Shown: positions 26,528-36,084 of the stretch, one piece after another
Layout: every line of letters starts with the position of its first letter
How positions within the stretch are numbered: position 1 is the stretch's first letter
Made by a program: the position numbers and the translations under genes
Assembly: GCA_963844635.1 (NCBI GenBank)
Contig: CAWJPD010000008.1
Location: forward strand, 496,001 to 560,000
Direction of reading: 5' to 3'
From: JAJPKK01 sp963844635
Lineage (GTDB): Bacteria > Pseudomonadota > Alphaproteobacteria > Rhizobiales > Xanthobacteraceae
DNA length: 64,000 nucleotides
The notes under the pieces: generated by a model
Databases searched by the model: none
Told to the model about the DNA's origin: nothing
The model's input: the letters and a program-made list of their open reading frames with translations, nothing else

Positions 26528-27565
26528 TCAGCTTTTCTGTTCCTCCGTCACGTCGGCCGGCGTCCAGGTCAAAATCTCGGCCTGGTTGGAGGGCAAACGG
26601 AAATCGTAGCCGTCGACCTTTGTCGCGATCTCCTTGGCCTTGTCCGGCTTGGCGTCGCCGGTCGCCTCCGTCGAAACCTGGACCCAACCCTCGGTGATGT
26701 CGCCGACACTCGTGAGCACAATACGCAGCCCGTCTTCGGTGTCGATCACCATGTGGCGCGCATCGGCAGCCGGGGGCGTCGCCTTGCGCACGTCCTGGAA
26801 GGTGAAGCTCTCGATCAGGGTACCGAGCCGGCTCACCTTGAACGTGTCGGGCGTCCGCTTTTCCGGCACGTTGTCGAGCTTGAGTTCCCCCGGCTTTTCG
26901 GCGGTTGCGGAGAGGCCGTCGCGGCCGCCACCCGAAAGTTCGATCTTCTTGATCTCGCTTCGCTTCACATCGAGATCGACGGGAACATACCAATCGGTGC
27001 GCGAGCCCGGCAGGCGGATATTTCCGCGTACCAAAAAGGTCTGCGGCTGCCCTTTGAGGCGCACGTATTCGCCGCCAACGGCGCTGCCGACGGTGTTGTC
27101 GCGATTGCCGACGATGAGATCGGCGACGTCGCTGCCGCCGGAGCGCAGGACGATTTCCTTGCCGGCGACTGCGGAGTCGACCCCCGCCGCGTCCTTGCTG
27201 GTCCCGGCGGTGCCCGGGTCGGCCAAGCCGAGATCGCCATAGCGCGCCGGATCGCTGGTGCGCGACTCCTCGTAGTTCAGCTCCGCGGCACTGGCGACGA
27301 GGTCGCGGACCGCATCGGTCTTCACCGGCCAGCCTGAATCCGCCGCAACGAACTTGTAGTCCTTCCGATCGATCGCGATTGAATCATCCCCGGCGCGCAC
27401 GCTGATGGCGTCAATGTCGTTGGCCTTCGTTAGTACGGCCGGCAAGACCTTCTCCCCGCGTCGATCGGAAGCCACCGTCGGGGCACTGGTGTTCAAGACC
27501 AGGGCGGTAGCCGCGACGCTCACCGCGGCGAGGGCGGCGACCACACCGAGTTGGGCTGACCTCAT
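26528..27565 (-). CDS. DUF4340 protein of a GldFG-type ABC transporter operon
   Basis: DUF4340 proteins follow GldG-like genes in many bacteria and are predicted periplasmic, membrane-anchored partners of the exporter. The 345-residue product has one N-terminal hydrophobic segment (LGVVAALAAVSVAATALVLN), repeated domain pieces such as SIAIDRKDYKFVAADSGWPV, SDVADLIVGNRDNTVGSAVG, YVRLKGQPQTFLVRGNIRLP and WYVPVDLDVKRSEIKKIELS. Its ATG overlaps the gldG stop (ATGA), showing tight coupling. Substrate unknown. Confidence 0.8.
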   Translation of the reverse strand: MRSAQLGVVAALAAVSVAATALVLNTSAPTVASDRRGEKVLPAVLTKANDIDAISVRAGDDSIAIDRKDYKFVAADSGWPVKTDAVRDLVASAAELNYEESRTSDPARYGDLGLADPGTAGTSKDAAGVDSAVAGKEIVLRSGGSDVADLIVGNRDNTVGSAVGGEYVRLKGQPQTFLVRGNIRLPGSRTDWYVPVDLDVKRSEIKKIELSGGGRDGLSATAEKPGELKLDNVPEKRTPDTFKVSRLGTLIESFTFQDVRKATPPAADARHMVIDTEDGLRIVLTSVGDITEGWVQVSTEATGDAKPDKAKEIATKVDGYDFRLPSNQAEILTWTPADVTEEQKS

Positions 27566-29743
27566 GACGCACTTCCTTTTTTTTGCAACTCCTCGATCGG
27601 GTCGCGTTTGACCGGCAGCGGCCGTCGCGACCTGCGCAGGCCAAAGGCGAGCGCCAGCACGCCAACGACCACCGGCACGCCGCCGACATTGAGCGCCGTG
27701 ATCCAGTTTTTGAGGCTGTCAACGTCGCGGCGAAGCGCGAACTGCACGTCACGCAACTGCGACCGGATCGACAGCAGCTGACTACGGAAGCCCTCAATGG
27801 TCTTCACCTGGTCGGGCGTGAGCACGTCGTTGGCGCCTTCGGCTGCTTTCGGCAGTTGGGCGAGTTTGTCCTGGGTGTCCTTGAGCTGCTGCGTGAGTTC
27901 CTGCTCCTTGGTTCGGAACTGGCTGTCGGCCTCCGCTTCCATGCGCTGGATCAGCTCGAAAGGACGCCAGGACACGCCACGACCGCGCAGGTCCGAGAGC
28001 GCTGCGCCGCCGGCCATCTGCTCGACCGCATTGATGACGAAATCGCCGTTATTGGCGAAGGCCTGCGCGACCTGCTGGCCGAACAGCGAGTGCTGCTGAA
28101 TCCAGTTGCGGTCCATCAGCATGTCAACATCGCCAACGAGGATGACGTTGGCCGGCTTGGTCGAATGCTTGAGCACGCCGCCGCCCGCTTTATCAGCGGC
28201 CGCCTTCGAATTCTGCCGCCGCTACAGGTGCGGGATCGGTCTCGCCGGGCTTGGCGGCATCCGCCTTGACGGCTTCCGGCTTCGGCGCGTCGGCCTTCGG
28301 CTCGTCGGCCTTGGCGACTTCGGGTTTCTGCTCGTCGGCCTTGGCGACTTCCGGCTTCGGCTCGTCGGCCTTGGCGACTTCGGGCTTCTGCTCGTCCTTT
28401 TTCTCGTCCTTGGCGGCATCGGGCTGGTCGGCCTTCGGCAGCCCGTTGGGATAGGCGCTGTCGAGCATCCCCGTCAGCCGCGCGGCGATGACCGGCGGCT
28501 TCGGACTTTTGGTGAGGCCGACGAGGAGGCGTCGCGGATCGGCGGTGCGATCACCGGCCATCCGGGCATCGAGAGTGACGGCCGCGGGCGAGGCCTGCAG
28601 CAGCGGGTGCAGCATCACCCCGTCCTTGGTTGTCTCGAAGGCGCCGGCGGTCGTCACGACAATGGCGGAGAGCTGGGCGAGGATCGCATCGTCATGGGAA
28701 AGCGCGTCGCCGCGCAGCGCCATCCATGGCAAGTTCTGCGCCACCACCGGCCGTCCGGATACATTGCGTTCGGTTTGCAGCGCGTAATCGGGATCCCCGA
28801 CAGCACGCGAGGTGTCGAACTTCACGCCCCAGGCCGTGAATAGGGGTTCCAGCGTCGAAGTCGAATTCGGTGGCGGGATGCCGCGTGGATCAGTCTGGTT
28901 CTCCGCGAACGGGTCGACGAAGACCATCGCGGGATTGCCCGCCAAAACCCATTGATCGATCGTGTACAGCGTCTTCTCGGACAAATCTTGCGGATGCACG
29001 ACCATCAGCACCCGCGTGTCGTCAGGCAGCTTCTCGACTTCGCCGGAGAGCGGCTTCACGTCGAAGAACTGCTTCATTTGCACGAGAACCTGCTGTTCCG
29101 GCATCCGGACCATCGGATTGCCGGAGAGGCCAAGGCCGTCGATCAGCGCGACCACCGGCTTGCCGCGGCGCCCGAGATCGGAGACCAGGCGCGTCAGGTC
29201 ATATTCCAGGAAGGCTTCGCGGTCTGGTGAAAACACCGGGATCGTCGAGTGCCCGGTCGTCGAATTGGTGGCCGCAAGACCGAAGAACAGGCGCTCGCCG
29301 CCGGTGCCGGCAAAGCCATCAATGCCGAACGCGACGGCGCGGTCCTCCTCCTCCGAGAATGGCTGCGGGTCGATGACTTCGAGCAGCACCTTGCCGTTGG
29401 AGGCGGCGACGTAGGAGTCGAGCAGCGAGCGCACCCGTCCGGCGAAAGCAGCAAGCTGCGGCGCCTGCTTGGTGAGGGCCGCCGACATGAACAGGCGGAA
29501 GCGCACCGGTTCCTTCAATTCGGCAAGCAGGGTTCGGGTGCCATTGCTCAAGGAATAGAGATGCTGCTGGGTGAGATCGACGCGCGCATTACGAAACACC
29601 TGCGCGCTGACCATGTTGAGGCACACGAAGACGACGGCGCCCAGCAGCACGGCGAGAAGCACCATGCGCCCGGTGGAATAGGTCTTTGGCGGCTGCGATG
29701 CCGGCGGGCCGGAATTCGCGGAGGCAGACTCGTTAACGGTCAT
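27562..29743 (-). pseudogene. GldG-like ABC transporter auxiliary protein, one frameshift
   Basis: GldG proteins are membrane-anchored periplasmic subunits of GldAFG-type exporters. The N-terminal membrane helix (MVLLAVLLGAVVFVCLNMV) precedes the ABC_transp_aux domain (VDLTQQHLYSLSNGTRTLLA, PFSEEEDRAVAFGIDGFAG, MRMPEQQ-like region, GNPAMVFVDPFAEN). A low-complexity Lys/Glu/Ala/Pro insert follows (about residues 440-500). Near 28195 the frame shifts by one base; the continuation ILVGDVDMLMDRNWIQQHSL, a coiled coil (MEAEADSQFRTKEQELTQQL) and a C-terminal membrane helix (VGGVPVVVGVLALAFGL) completes the normal architecture. Confidence 0.82.
28301..28390 (-). repeat. Three 30-bp tandem repeats within the gldG-like gene
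   Basis: Units at 28301-28330, 28331-28360 and 28361-28390 share CTCGTCGGCCTTGGCGACTT and end CGGGTTTCTG or CCGGCTTCGG. They encode ten-residue steps of the type PEVAKADEPK or PEVAKADEQK. Being in-frame, copy-number changes would only alter linker length. Confidence 0.9.
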
Positions 29744-29752
29744 GGCAGGCTC

Positions 29753-30487
29753 TCATGCAGCTTTTTTGACTTCGATGATGCGAACGTTCAGCCACAGGCA
29801 GAACGCGATCAGCGACACGAAGAAGATGATCGAGGGCAGCTCCAGCACCCCGTCGGTGATGTGTTGGAAATGACCGAAGAACGACATCGAGCGCACCGCG
29901 TCGATGACGAAATTGGGCGCCCACGGCCGCACCGCGGAAATGACGAGGTCGAAACCCGCCATTACGAAGAGAAAACTCGCCGCGGTCGCGCCGATGAAGG
30001 CCAGTACCTGGCTCTTGGTCAGCGCCGACATCGCCTCGGCGATGGCAAGGAAGGCGCCGGCCATCAGCCAGGAGCCGAGATAGGACGACAGGATCACGCC
30101 ATTGTCCGGCGAGCCGAGCACGTTCACGGTAATCCACATCGGCATCGTCAGCACGAGCGCGAGCCCGGCGAAGGCCCACGCCGCGAGCCATTTGCCGAGT
30201 ACGATCTGCCACGGCTGCACCGGCAGCGTCATCAACAGCTCGATGGTGCCGCTGCGCCGCTCCTCCGCCCACAGCCGCATCGCGATCGCCGGCATCAGCA
30301 CCAGGAACAGCCAAGGATGCCAGAAGAAGAAGCCGGACAGATCGGCCTGTCCGCGATCGAAAAAGCCGGAGACCAGGAAGGTCATGCCGGCCGACAGCGC
30401 GAGGAATACGATCAGGAACACCGCCGCCACCGGGGTCGCGAAATAGGCGGCGAATTCGCGGCGGAAGACCAGAAGAGTCGGGCGCAT
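29753..30487 (-). CDS. ABC-2 type permease (GldF-like)
   Basis: The 244-residue membrane protein has six predicted helices (VAAVFLIVFLALSAGMTFLV, WLFLVLMPAIAMRLWAEERR, WLAAWAFAGLALVLTMPMWI, AFIGATAASFLFVMAG, IIFFVSLIAFCLWLNVRI) and the ABC-2 motif LWAEERRSGTIELLMTLPV. It is encoded two bases after the ATPase stop and nine bases before gldG, so the order ATPase, permease, GldG, DUF4340 forms one operon for export of an unknown substrate or for membrane maintenance. Confidence 0.88.
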   Translation of the reverse strand: MRPTLLVFRREFAAYFATPVAAVFLIVFLALSAGMTFLVSGFFDRGQADLSGFFFWHPWLFLVLMPAIAMRLWAEERRSGTIELLMTLPVQPWQIVLGKWLAAWAFAGLALVLTMPMWITVNVLGSPDNGVILSSYLGSWLMAGAFLAIAEAMSALTKSQVLAFIGATAASFLFVMAGFDLVISAVRPWAPNFVIDAVRSMSFFGHFQHITDGVLELPSIIFFVSLIAFCLWLNVRIIEVKKAA

Positions 30488-30489
30488 GG

Positions 30490-31443
30490 TCAGGACCTCG
30501 GTCCGTCGATGGTGATTTGCCGAAACACGTCGTCGAGCGTGGCGCGCGGCATGTAATACTCGGTGATCTTGATGTTGGAGCGGGCAAGCAAGCCGGCGAG
30601 CTCGTCGACGGGGGGGCGCGTCTTTTGCGCATGGACAACGAGTCGCGTCACCCCGTTCATCCGATGGACGATTTCGACCCTTCCGATGCCCGGATGCTTC
30701 TCGATGACATCGATCGCCTGCTGCGGTTCGGTGGTCGCGACCGCGAGCGCAAGCGTGCCATTCACCGGCGCGCGTGCCAAAAGATCGGCTGGCGTTGCAT
30801 CAGCGAGCATGCGGCCCTTGGCGATGATGATCGCGCGCGTGCAGACCGCCTCGACCTCCTCCAGTATGTGGAGTCGAAACGATGATTGCCTTGCGCGGGG
30901 CGATCGAGCGGATGAGGTCGCGCATCTCGAATTTCTGGATCGGATCGAGACCGTCGGTCGGCTCGTCGAGGATCAGCGCATCGGGGTCATGCACCAGCGC
31001 CTGCGCAATGGCGACGCGACGCTTGAAGCCTTTGGATAGCGACTCGATGCGCTGGTTCCACACCTCGGTAAGATCGATGCGGTCGATGAGTTCAGCAAGG
31101 CGGTCATTGGCCTGCGTCTTGGTCATGCCGTGCATCGCCGCGATGAAGGAGAGGAAGGCGCCCACCGTCATGTCGGCATAGGCAGGCGCGCCTTCCGGCA
31201 GGTAACCGAGACGGCGCCGCGCCGCGATCGGCTCGGCATGGCTGTCGTGGCCATTGATAAAAGCGCGGCCGGCGGTGGCTCCGAGGAAACCGCTGATGAT
31301 GCGCATGGCGGTCGACTTGCCGGCTCCGTTCGGGCCCAAGAAATCCGACCACCTCGCCGCGTTCGACGGCGAATGAAATGCCATCGACGGCGGTCGAGCG
31401 AGCCGAACCGCTTGACGAGGTCGCGTGCTTCGACGAGCGCCAT
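30490..31443 (-). pseudogene. ABC transporter ATPase (GldA-like), three frameshifts
   Basis: The start MALVEARDLVKRFGS (ATG 31443) continues in other frames as TAVDGISFAVERGEVVGFLG, then PNGAGKSTAMRIISGFLGAT (Walker A), RIESLSKGFKRRVAIAQALV (signature region), DALILDEPTDGLDPIQKFEM (Walker B), and a C-terminal domain from MLADATPADLLARAPVN. Single extra bases near 31398 (G), 31339 (G) and 30880 (C, just after the IIVST segment before the H-loop) account for the shifts. All functional motifs survive across the pieces, so a working gene with three base errors is as likely as a decayed one; the downstream permease is intact. Confidence 0.8.
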
Positions 31444-31640
31444 ATGTTTCGCTCCGGCATGATGGGCCGCGGCGGCGGGTCCGGTGAGTCCCGACCAAAA
31501 TGCGCCAGCGGTCTCGATTATCGGCGCCCCCATGGGAGCCTGCTTGCAAGCAGGCTGAATGACCAAATTTGGAACGGAATTCAAGCGCGCGATTGGACGC
31601 ACGAGTTTGGCTTGCTGCGCTGCACAAGAGAACTCTTCGG

Positions 31641-32041
31641 TCAAGTTGCTTTACGGAGTAAGAAGCCTCCGTGCGACCCGGAAACCGATGAGGCTGTTCC
31701 GGTAATTTGTGGGTCCCTGCGGCGGCTGCCGGAGCGGAGGTACGCAGGTGCGTAGTTCCAAGATCCGCCGCGCAAAACACGACCGGTGCAATCGCCGCTA
31801 GTCAATGCTGTGCCGTCGGTTGCCGTGCCGAGGTAACTCGCCTTGAAACAGTCCTCTGTCCATTCCCAAACATTGCCGTGGACCTGGTAAAGTCCCCACG
31901 GATTGGGCTTAAACGAATTGACTGCCACGGTGCGTCGTCGGTATTCGCCTTTTGAACCTCCAGCCGATCATGCACGCGGCCGGCGTGCCTTGCGCTGTCC
32001 TCACGGCGATAGCTGGTGAATATCTTGCCAACCATGTTCAT
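31641..32041 (-). pseudogene. Remnant of a TIR / formylglycine-generating-enzyme-like fusion gene
   Basis: The ATG at 32041 begins MVGKIFTSYRREDSARHAGR, the first strand and loop of a TIR domain. After about 25 residues the coding sense jumps to another frame and to the C-terminal part of an FGE-sulfatase (SUMF1) domain: AVNSFKPNPWGLYQVHGNVW, EDCFKASYLG, RVLRGGSWNYAPAYLRSG, then LIGFRVARRLL in a further frame. Most of the TIR domain and the front of the FGE domain are deleted. Full-length TIR-FGE fusions occur in Rhizobiales; this copy cannot function. Confidence 0.68.
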
Positions 32042-32222
32042 GGCTCGGAACCATAACGGTGCGACCTACTGCAAATCGGAGTGGCGAACCAACCGCTGCA
32101 CAATCGGGTATGCCGAAGCCGAGCTTACCCGTCCCTGCACACCTTCTGGGTGAGCCCCAGCTCGTAGAGCGCAATAAATTATATTATTGCGCCCTACACG
32201 GAGAAAGTTTCCGACCGCGCGC

Positions 32223-33056
32223 TTACTCCTGGCGGTGGCCGTCGGGCATGATGGCCCCAGAGAAATTCGCGCCGTCCATCTGTGCGTCGGTGAGGATTGC
32301 GTTGGTGAGGTTCGCGCCCTCGAAGCTCGCCCCCCTCAGATCGGCGCCGTGAAGATTGGCGCCGTAAAGATCGACGCCCGCAAAATTCGACCCGCGCAGA
32401 TCGGCGCCATAGAGGTCGGCTTCGATCATGTCCGAGGCCGTGAAATCGACACCGCGCAGATCCATTTCGCGCAGCTTCTGTTCGTCGAGTCGCGCGCCGC
32501 GGACATTGGCGCCGGAAAGGTTCGCGCCGGCAAGCCGCGCGCCGCGCAGGTCGGCGCCCGCGAGGTCCGCGCCTTCAAGGTTGGCCTGGTTGAGGCGCGC
32601 CTGGCCGAGCCGTGCATTGGTCAGCCGGGCGCCGGCAAGGTTGGCACTCGAAAAATCGGCTTCGAACAGCAACGCCCCGGTGAGGTCGGCGCCTTGCAGG
32701 TCGGCCCACTTGGCGTCGATCCGGTTGAGCTCGGCTTCGACCAGCTTGGCGCCGGGAAGCTCGGCGTGTTGCAGCGAGCCGCGAAACAGCGTTGCTCGCG
32801 TGAGGTCGGCGTCCTTGAGCACGGCGCGGTCAAGCTTCGCCCGCTTGAAGTCACGCTCCTTGAGGTCGCGGCCGGTGAGATCGCAACCGATGCAGGCCCT
32901 GTTCGTGCCGGCCAGGAACGCCTCGATATCGGCGCTGGAGCCGCCCTCTGCGGCGGCAGCAGACGGCACCGACAACCCGGCGAGCGCCGCCACCATCATC
33001 AGCGCTGCCGACGAGGCAACCGTTGCCGCGGTTCGTCTCCGCGTCCTGTCGATCAT
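32223..33056 (-). CDS. Secreted pentapeptide-repeat protein
   Basis: A signal peptide (VASSAALMMVAALAGLSVPS, cleavage near AAAA) precedes about 38 consecutive A(D/N)LxX pentapeptides from residue about 55 to the end, e.g. ADLTRATLFRGSLQHAELPG, ANLEGADLAGADLRGARLAG. Such repeats form a right-handed four-sided beta helix. A conserved CIGCDLTGRDL cap starts the solenoid, with a Cys pair. Export suggests a periplasmic scaffold rather than a gyrase-protecting protein. It is a monocistronic gene. Confidence 0.85.
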   Translation of the reverse strand: MIDRTRRRTAATVASSAALMMVAALAGLSVPSAAAAEGGSSADIEAFLAGTNRACIGCDLTGRDLKERDFKRAKLDRAVLKDADLTRATLFRGSLQHAELPGAKLVEAELNRIDAKWADLQGADLTGALLFEADFSSANLAGARLTNARLGQARLNQANLEGADLAGADLRGARLAGANLSGANVRGARLDEQKLREMDLRGVDFTASDMIEADLYGADLRGSNFAGVDLYGANLHGADLRGASFEGANLTNAILTDAQMDGANFSGAIMPDGHRQE

Positions 33057-33149
33057 GACGGCATCTCCTCAACGCCGTGAGAATACCACGTCAGGCGTCT
33101 GATCGGCGGCGCCGCGCCGGAAGGACGCAGCGCGGCCGCCGAGAGGATT

Positions 33150-33851
33150 TCAAAACTTCTCCACCCAAGGCCGCACCTCGATTTCCCATGACCAGGTGCT
33201 GCGCGGTTGCGTGAGGAGGTGCAGATAGGTCGCCGCGATCGCGTCGGGATCGAGCGTGGCATCCGGCCGGTCAGCCGTCTCCAGCCGTCGTGACGAGCGG
33301 ATGCCGCCATCAACGACGATATGGGCGACATGGATGCCTTGGGGCCCGAGTTCGCGTGCCATGCTTTGTGCGAGGCCGCGGAGCGCAAACTTGCCCATCG
33401 CGAACGGCGCCGATTGCGCGTACCCCTTTACGCTCGCCGAGGCGCCGGTGAAAAGGATCGCCCCGTCGCCCTTCGGCAGCATGCGGCGCGCTGCTTCTTG
33501 CGCCACCAAGAACCCGCCAAAGGCCGTCACCGCGAGCGAGGTCTCGACCTGCGCCGGATCAAGATCGACGAAGGGCCCGCGCGGGCGATAGCTCGCATTG
33601 TAGATCACGGCATAGGGGTCGCCGAGGTTTTTCGCGAGATCCGAAAACAGCCGGGCCACGGCGTCGCGCCGGCTGGCATCACAGGCAAAGGTTTGCGCTT
33701 TGGTCTCGGCGGCAAGTCCGTCGAGATCGTCGATGCTGCGTGCAGCGAGAGCGATCCTCATGCCTGCGCCCGCGAAGCTGCGCGCGATCGACGCGGACAG
33801 GCCGGAGCCCGCTCCGACGATCAGCGCCACCTTGTCTTTCAGATCGGCCAT
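33150..33851 (-). CDS. Short-chain dehydrogenase/reductase, catalytic Tyr replaced by Phe
   Basis: The 233-residue protein has the Rossmann motif VGAGSGLSASIARSFAGAG, the YNAS equivalent of NNAG, and GAILFTGASAS with the catalytic Ser. The usual Y-x-x-x-K reads F-A-M-G-K (APFAMGKFALRGLAQSMARE). Oxidoreduction by the standard mechanism is therefore doubtful, although a subgroup of bacterial SDRs with this Phe exists. The ATG has GAGAGGAT directly before it. It follows tctA on the same strand with about 50 bases between. Confidence 0.82.
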   Translation of the reverse strand: MADLKDKVALIVGAGSGLSASIARSFAGAGMRIALAARSIDDLDGLAAETKAQTFACDASRRDAVARLFSDLAKNLGDPYAVIYNASYRPRGPFVDLDPAQVETSLAVTAFGGFLVAQEAARRMLPKGDGAILFTGASASVKGYAQSAPFAMGKFALRGLAQSMARELGPQGIHVAHIVVDGGIRSSRRLETADRPDATLDPDAIAATYLHLLTQPRSTWSWEIEVRPWVEKF

Positions 33852-33903
33852 ATCCTCTCGCTCCCGAGTTTACTTGAGCGCACGCCCTGCCTTGCGGCGA
33901 TCC

Positions 33904-35401
33904 TCATCCGGCAATCTGGCGACCCCGGTTGCGCAGCACCGGCGCCGCCATCGCGGCGGCGATTCCGAGCGTCGCGAGAATGAAGGTGAGGCTCAGCGGG
34001 CGCGTGACGAACACGGCCGCGTTGCCCTTCGCCATCAGCATGGCGCGGCGCAAATTCTCTTCCATCATCGGGCCGAGCACGAAGCCGAGCAAGAGCGGCG
34101 GCGCGGGAAAACCGAGCTTCGAGCAGACAAAGCCGAATACGCCGAACAGCGCGGTCAGATAGATTTCGAAAGATGAATTGTTGACGCCATAGATGCCGAT
34201 TGCGGAAAAACGCCATGATCGCCGGGAAGAGGAACCGGTACGGCACTTCGAGGAGCTTCACCCAGATCCCGATCAGCGGCAGGTTGAGCACGACGAGAAG
34301 CAGGTTTCCGATCCACATGCTGGCGATGAGGCCCCAGAACAATTCGGGGCGCTCGCTCATCACCTGCGGTCCCGGCGCAATTCCGTGCATGGTGAGCGCG
34401 CCAAGCATCATCGCCATGACGCCGCTCGCGGGAAGCCCGAGCGTCAGCATCGGAATGAACTTGCACTGCGCATCGGCATTGTTGGCGGATTCCGGTGCCG
34501 CCACGCCTTCGATGGCGCCACGGCCGAAACGCGACGGATCATCCGCGAGCTTCTTTTCGACGATGTAGGAAGCAAAGGATGCGATCGCTGGCCCGGTGCC
34601 GGGCAGCACCCCGAAGAACGCCCCGATCGCGGTTCCGCGAAGAATCGGCCCGACACAGGCCTTGAGATCGGGCAGACGCGGAAACAGGTGGGTGACCTTG
34701 GCCCTGAAAACGGTGCGCTGCTCCGGCATTCCGAGGTTGGCGATGATCTCGCCCATCGCGAACATGCCGACCGCAAGTACGATGAAATCGATTCCGTCGG
34801 TCAGTTCGGCGATGCCAAAGCTGTAGCGCTGGACGCCGGTGTTGACATCGGTGCCGACCATGCCGAGCAAAAGGCCGAGCGCTACCATGGCGAGCGATTT
34901 CATGATGTCGCCCTGCGCCAGCACGGCCGCGGCGACAAGACTCATCAGCATCAGCGAGAAATATTCGGGCGCCGCGAATTCGAGCGCAATGTCGGCGAGC
35001 GGCGGCCCGAACAATGCGATCAACAACGTGCCGACGGTGCCGGCGAAGAACGACCCGATTGCGGCAACTGCCAGCGCCGGGCCGGCGCGCCCATTGCGCG
35101 CCATCTGGTAGCCGTCGATGCAGGTCACGACCGAGGAGGTCTCGCCGGGCAGATTGACCAGTATCGCTGTGGTCGAGCCGCCATACTGCGCACCGTAGTA
35201 GATTCCCGCCAGCATGATCAGCGCACCGACCGGCGGCACATTGAACGTGATCGGCAACAGCATCGCGATGGTGCCGAGGGGTCCGATGCCCGGCAATACG
35301 CCGATCAGCGTGCCCACCGACACCCCGATCAGGCAATAGAGCAGGTTCTGCAACGAAACGGCGACGCCGAAGCCGAACACCAGATGGCCGAACCACTCCA
35401 T
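33904..35401 (-). pseudogene. tctA: Tripartite tricarboxylate transporter permease TctA, one frameshift
   Basis: TctA is the large 12-helix membrane subunit of a binding-protein-dependent secondary carrier. MEWFGHLVFGFGVAVSLQNL and the signature GVLPGIGPLGTIAMLLPITF, YGGSTTAILVNLPGETSSVV, GVLPGTGPAIASFASYIVEK are intact. An extra A near 34204 shifts the frame after PAIMAFF; the native end (FEIYLTALFGVFGFVCSKLG, GFVLGPMMEENLRRAML, RGRQIAG) lies in another frame and stops at 33904. In the literal frame the tail is a random 120 residues. It forms the end of the tctC-tctB-tctA set. Confidence 0.85.
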
Positions 35402-35408
35402 GGCGCGG

Positions 35409-35855
35409 TCACAACCCGACAATCAGCGGATAGGGTAAGCCAAGTGCCCAGACGAACACGACAGCTCCGAGCGCGGTGAGCAAAAGCGATAGCACGAGCA
35501 CCTCGCCGAGACTAAACTCGGACCCGGCGGCAGCCGAACCGACGATCAGCGCCAGCATGGCGGGAATAAAGCCGGCATGTTCCATCAAAAACCCGAACAA
35601 CACGAAGGCAAGCGGCAGCATAATCAAGGCTCTGAGCGACCAGGTGCCCTCGATCCGCCCGGAAGACTTCAGCCCGCGCGCAATGAAGTACAGGCCGAAC
35701 AGCACCAGCGCGACACCGAGGACAAGCGGGAAAAACCCTGCCCCCATGCGCGAAGCCGTCCCGAACGGATAGTTGCGCGCGATCACCACCGCGGCCGCGC
35801 CGATCGCGATCAGCATCACCCCTGACCAAAAATCCTTGCTGTCAGGGATTTTCAC
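35409..35855 (-). CDS. tctB: Tripartite tricarboxylate transporter small subunit TctB
   Basis: The 148-residue protein has four membrane helices (DFWSGVMLIAIGAAAVVIAR, FFPLVLGVALVLFGLYFIAR, AFVLFGFLMEHAGFIPAMLA, SLLLTALGAVVFVWALGL) and the TctB motif FGTASRMGAGFFP. The start is GTG. Seven bases separate its stop from the tctA start. Confidence 0.87.
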   Translation of the reverse strand: MKIPDSKDFWSGVMLIAIGAAAVVIARNYPFGTASRMGAGFFPLVLGVALVLFGLYFIARGLKSSGRIEGTWSLRALIMLPLAFVLFGFLMEHAGFIPAMLALIVGSAAAGSEFSLGEVLVLSLLLTALGAVVFVWALGLPYPLIVGL

Positions 35856-36084
35856 AAGGGCTTACCACGGGAAGCGGCCGACCAAACCGCGACATCGCGT
35901 TGGCGCCCGACAAAGCGGCTTCGCGGGAGCGGCACCGATACGAGCAACATCGCGCATCGGATCAGCCCGCACTGAAGCGCTTCGAGTGCCTGGCGCGCTT
36001 TGCCAAATCCTGTTCATGGCGCGGGTCCTTCGATCGCTGTTGATTTCGTTGCGCCCACCCGGCGCCGCCCCGGACCAAGTTCCC

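Noticed and set aside
28301..28390. Short regular repeats suggesting a CRISPR array
   Set aside because: The three units are contiguous without spacers and in frame within a protein gene. No CRISPR array or cas gene was seen anywhere.
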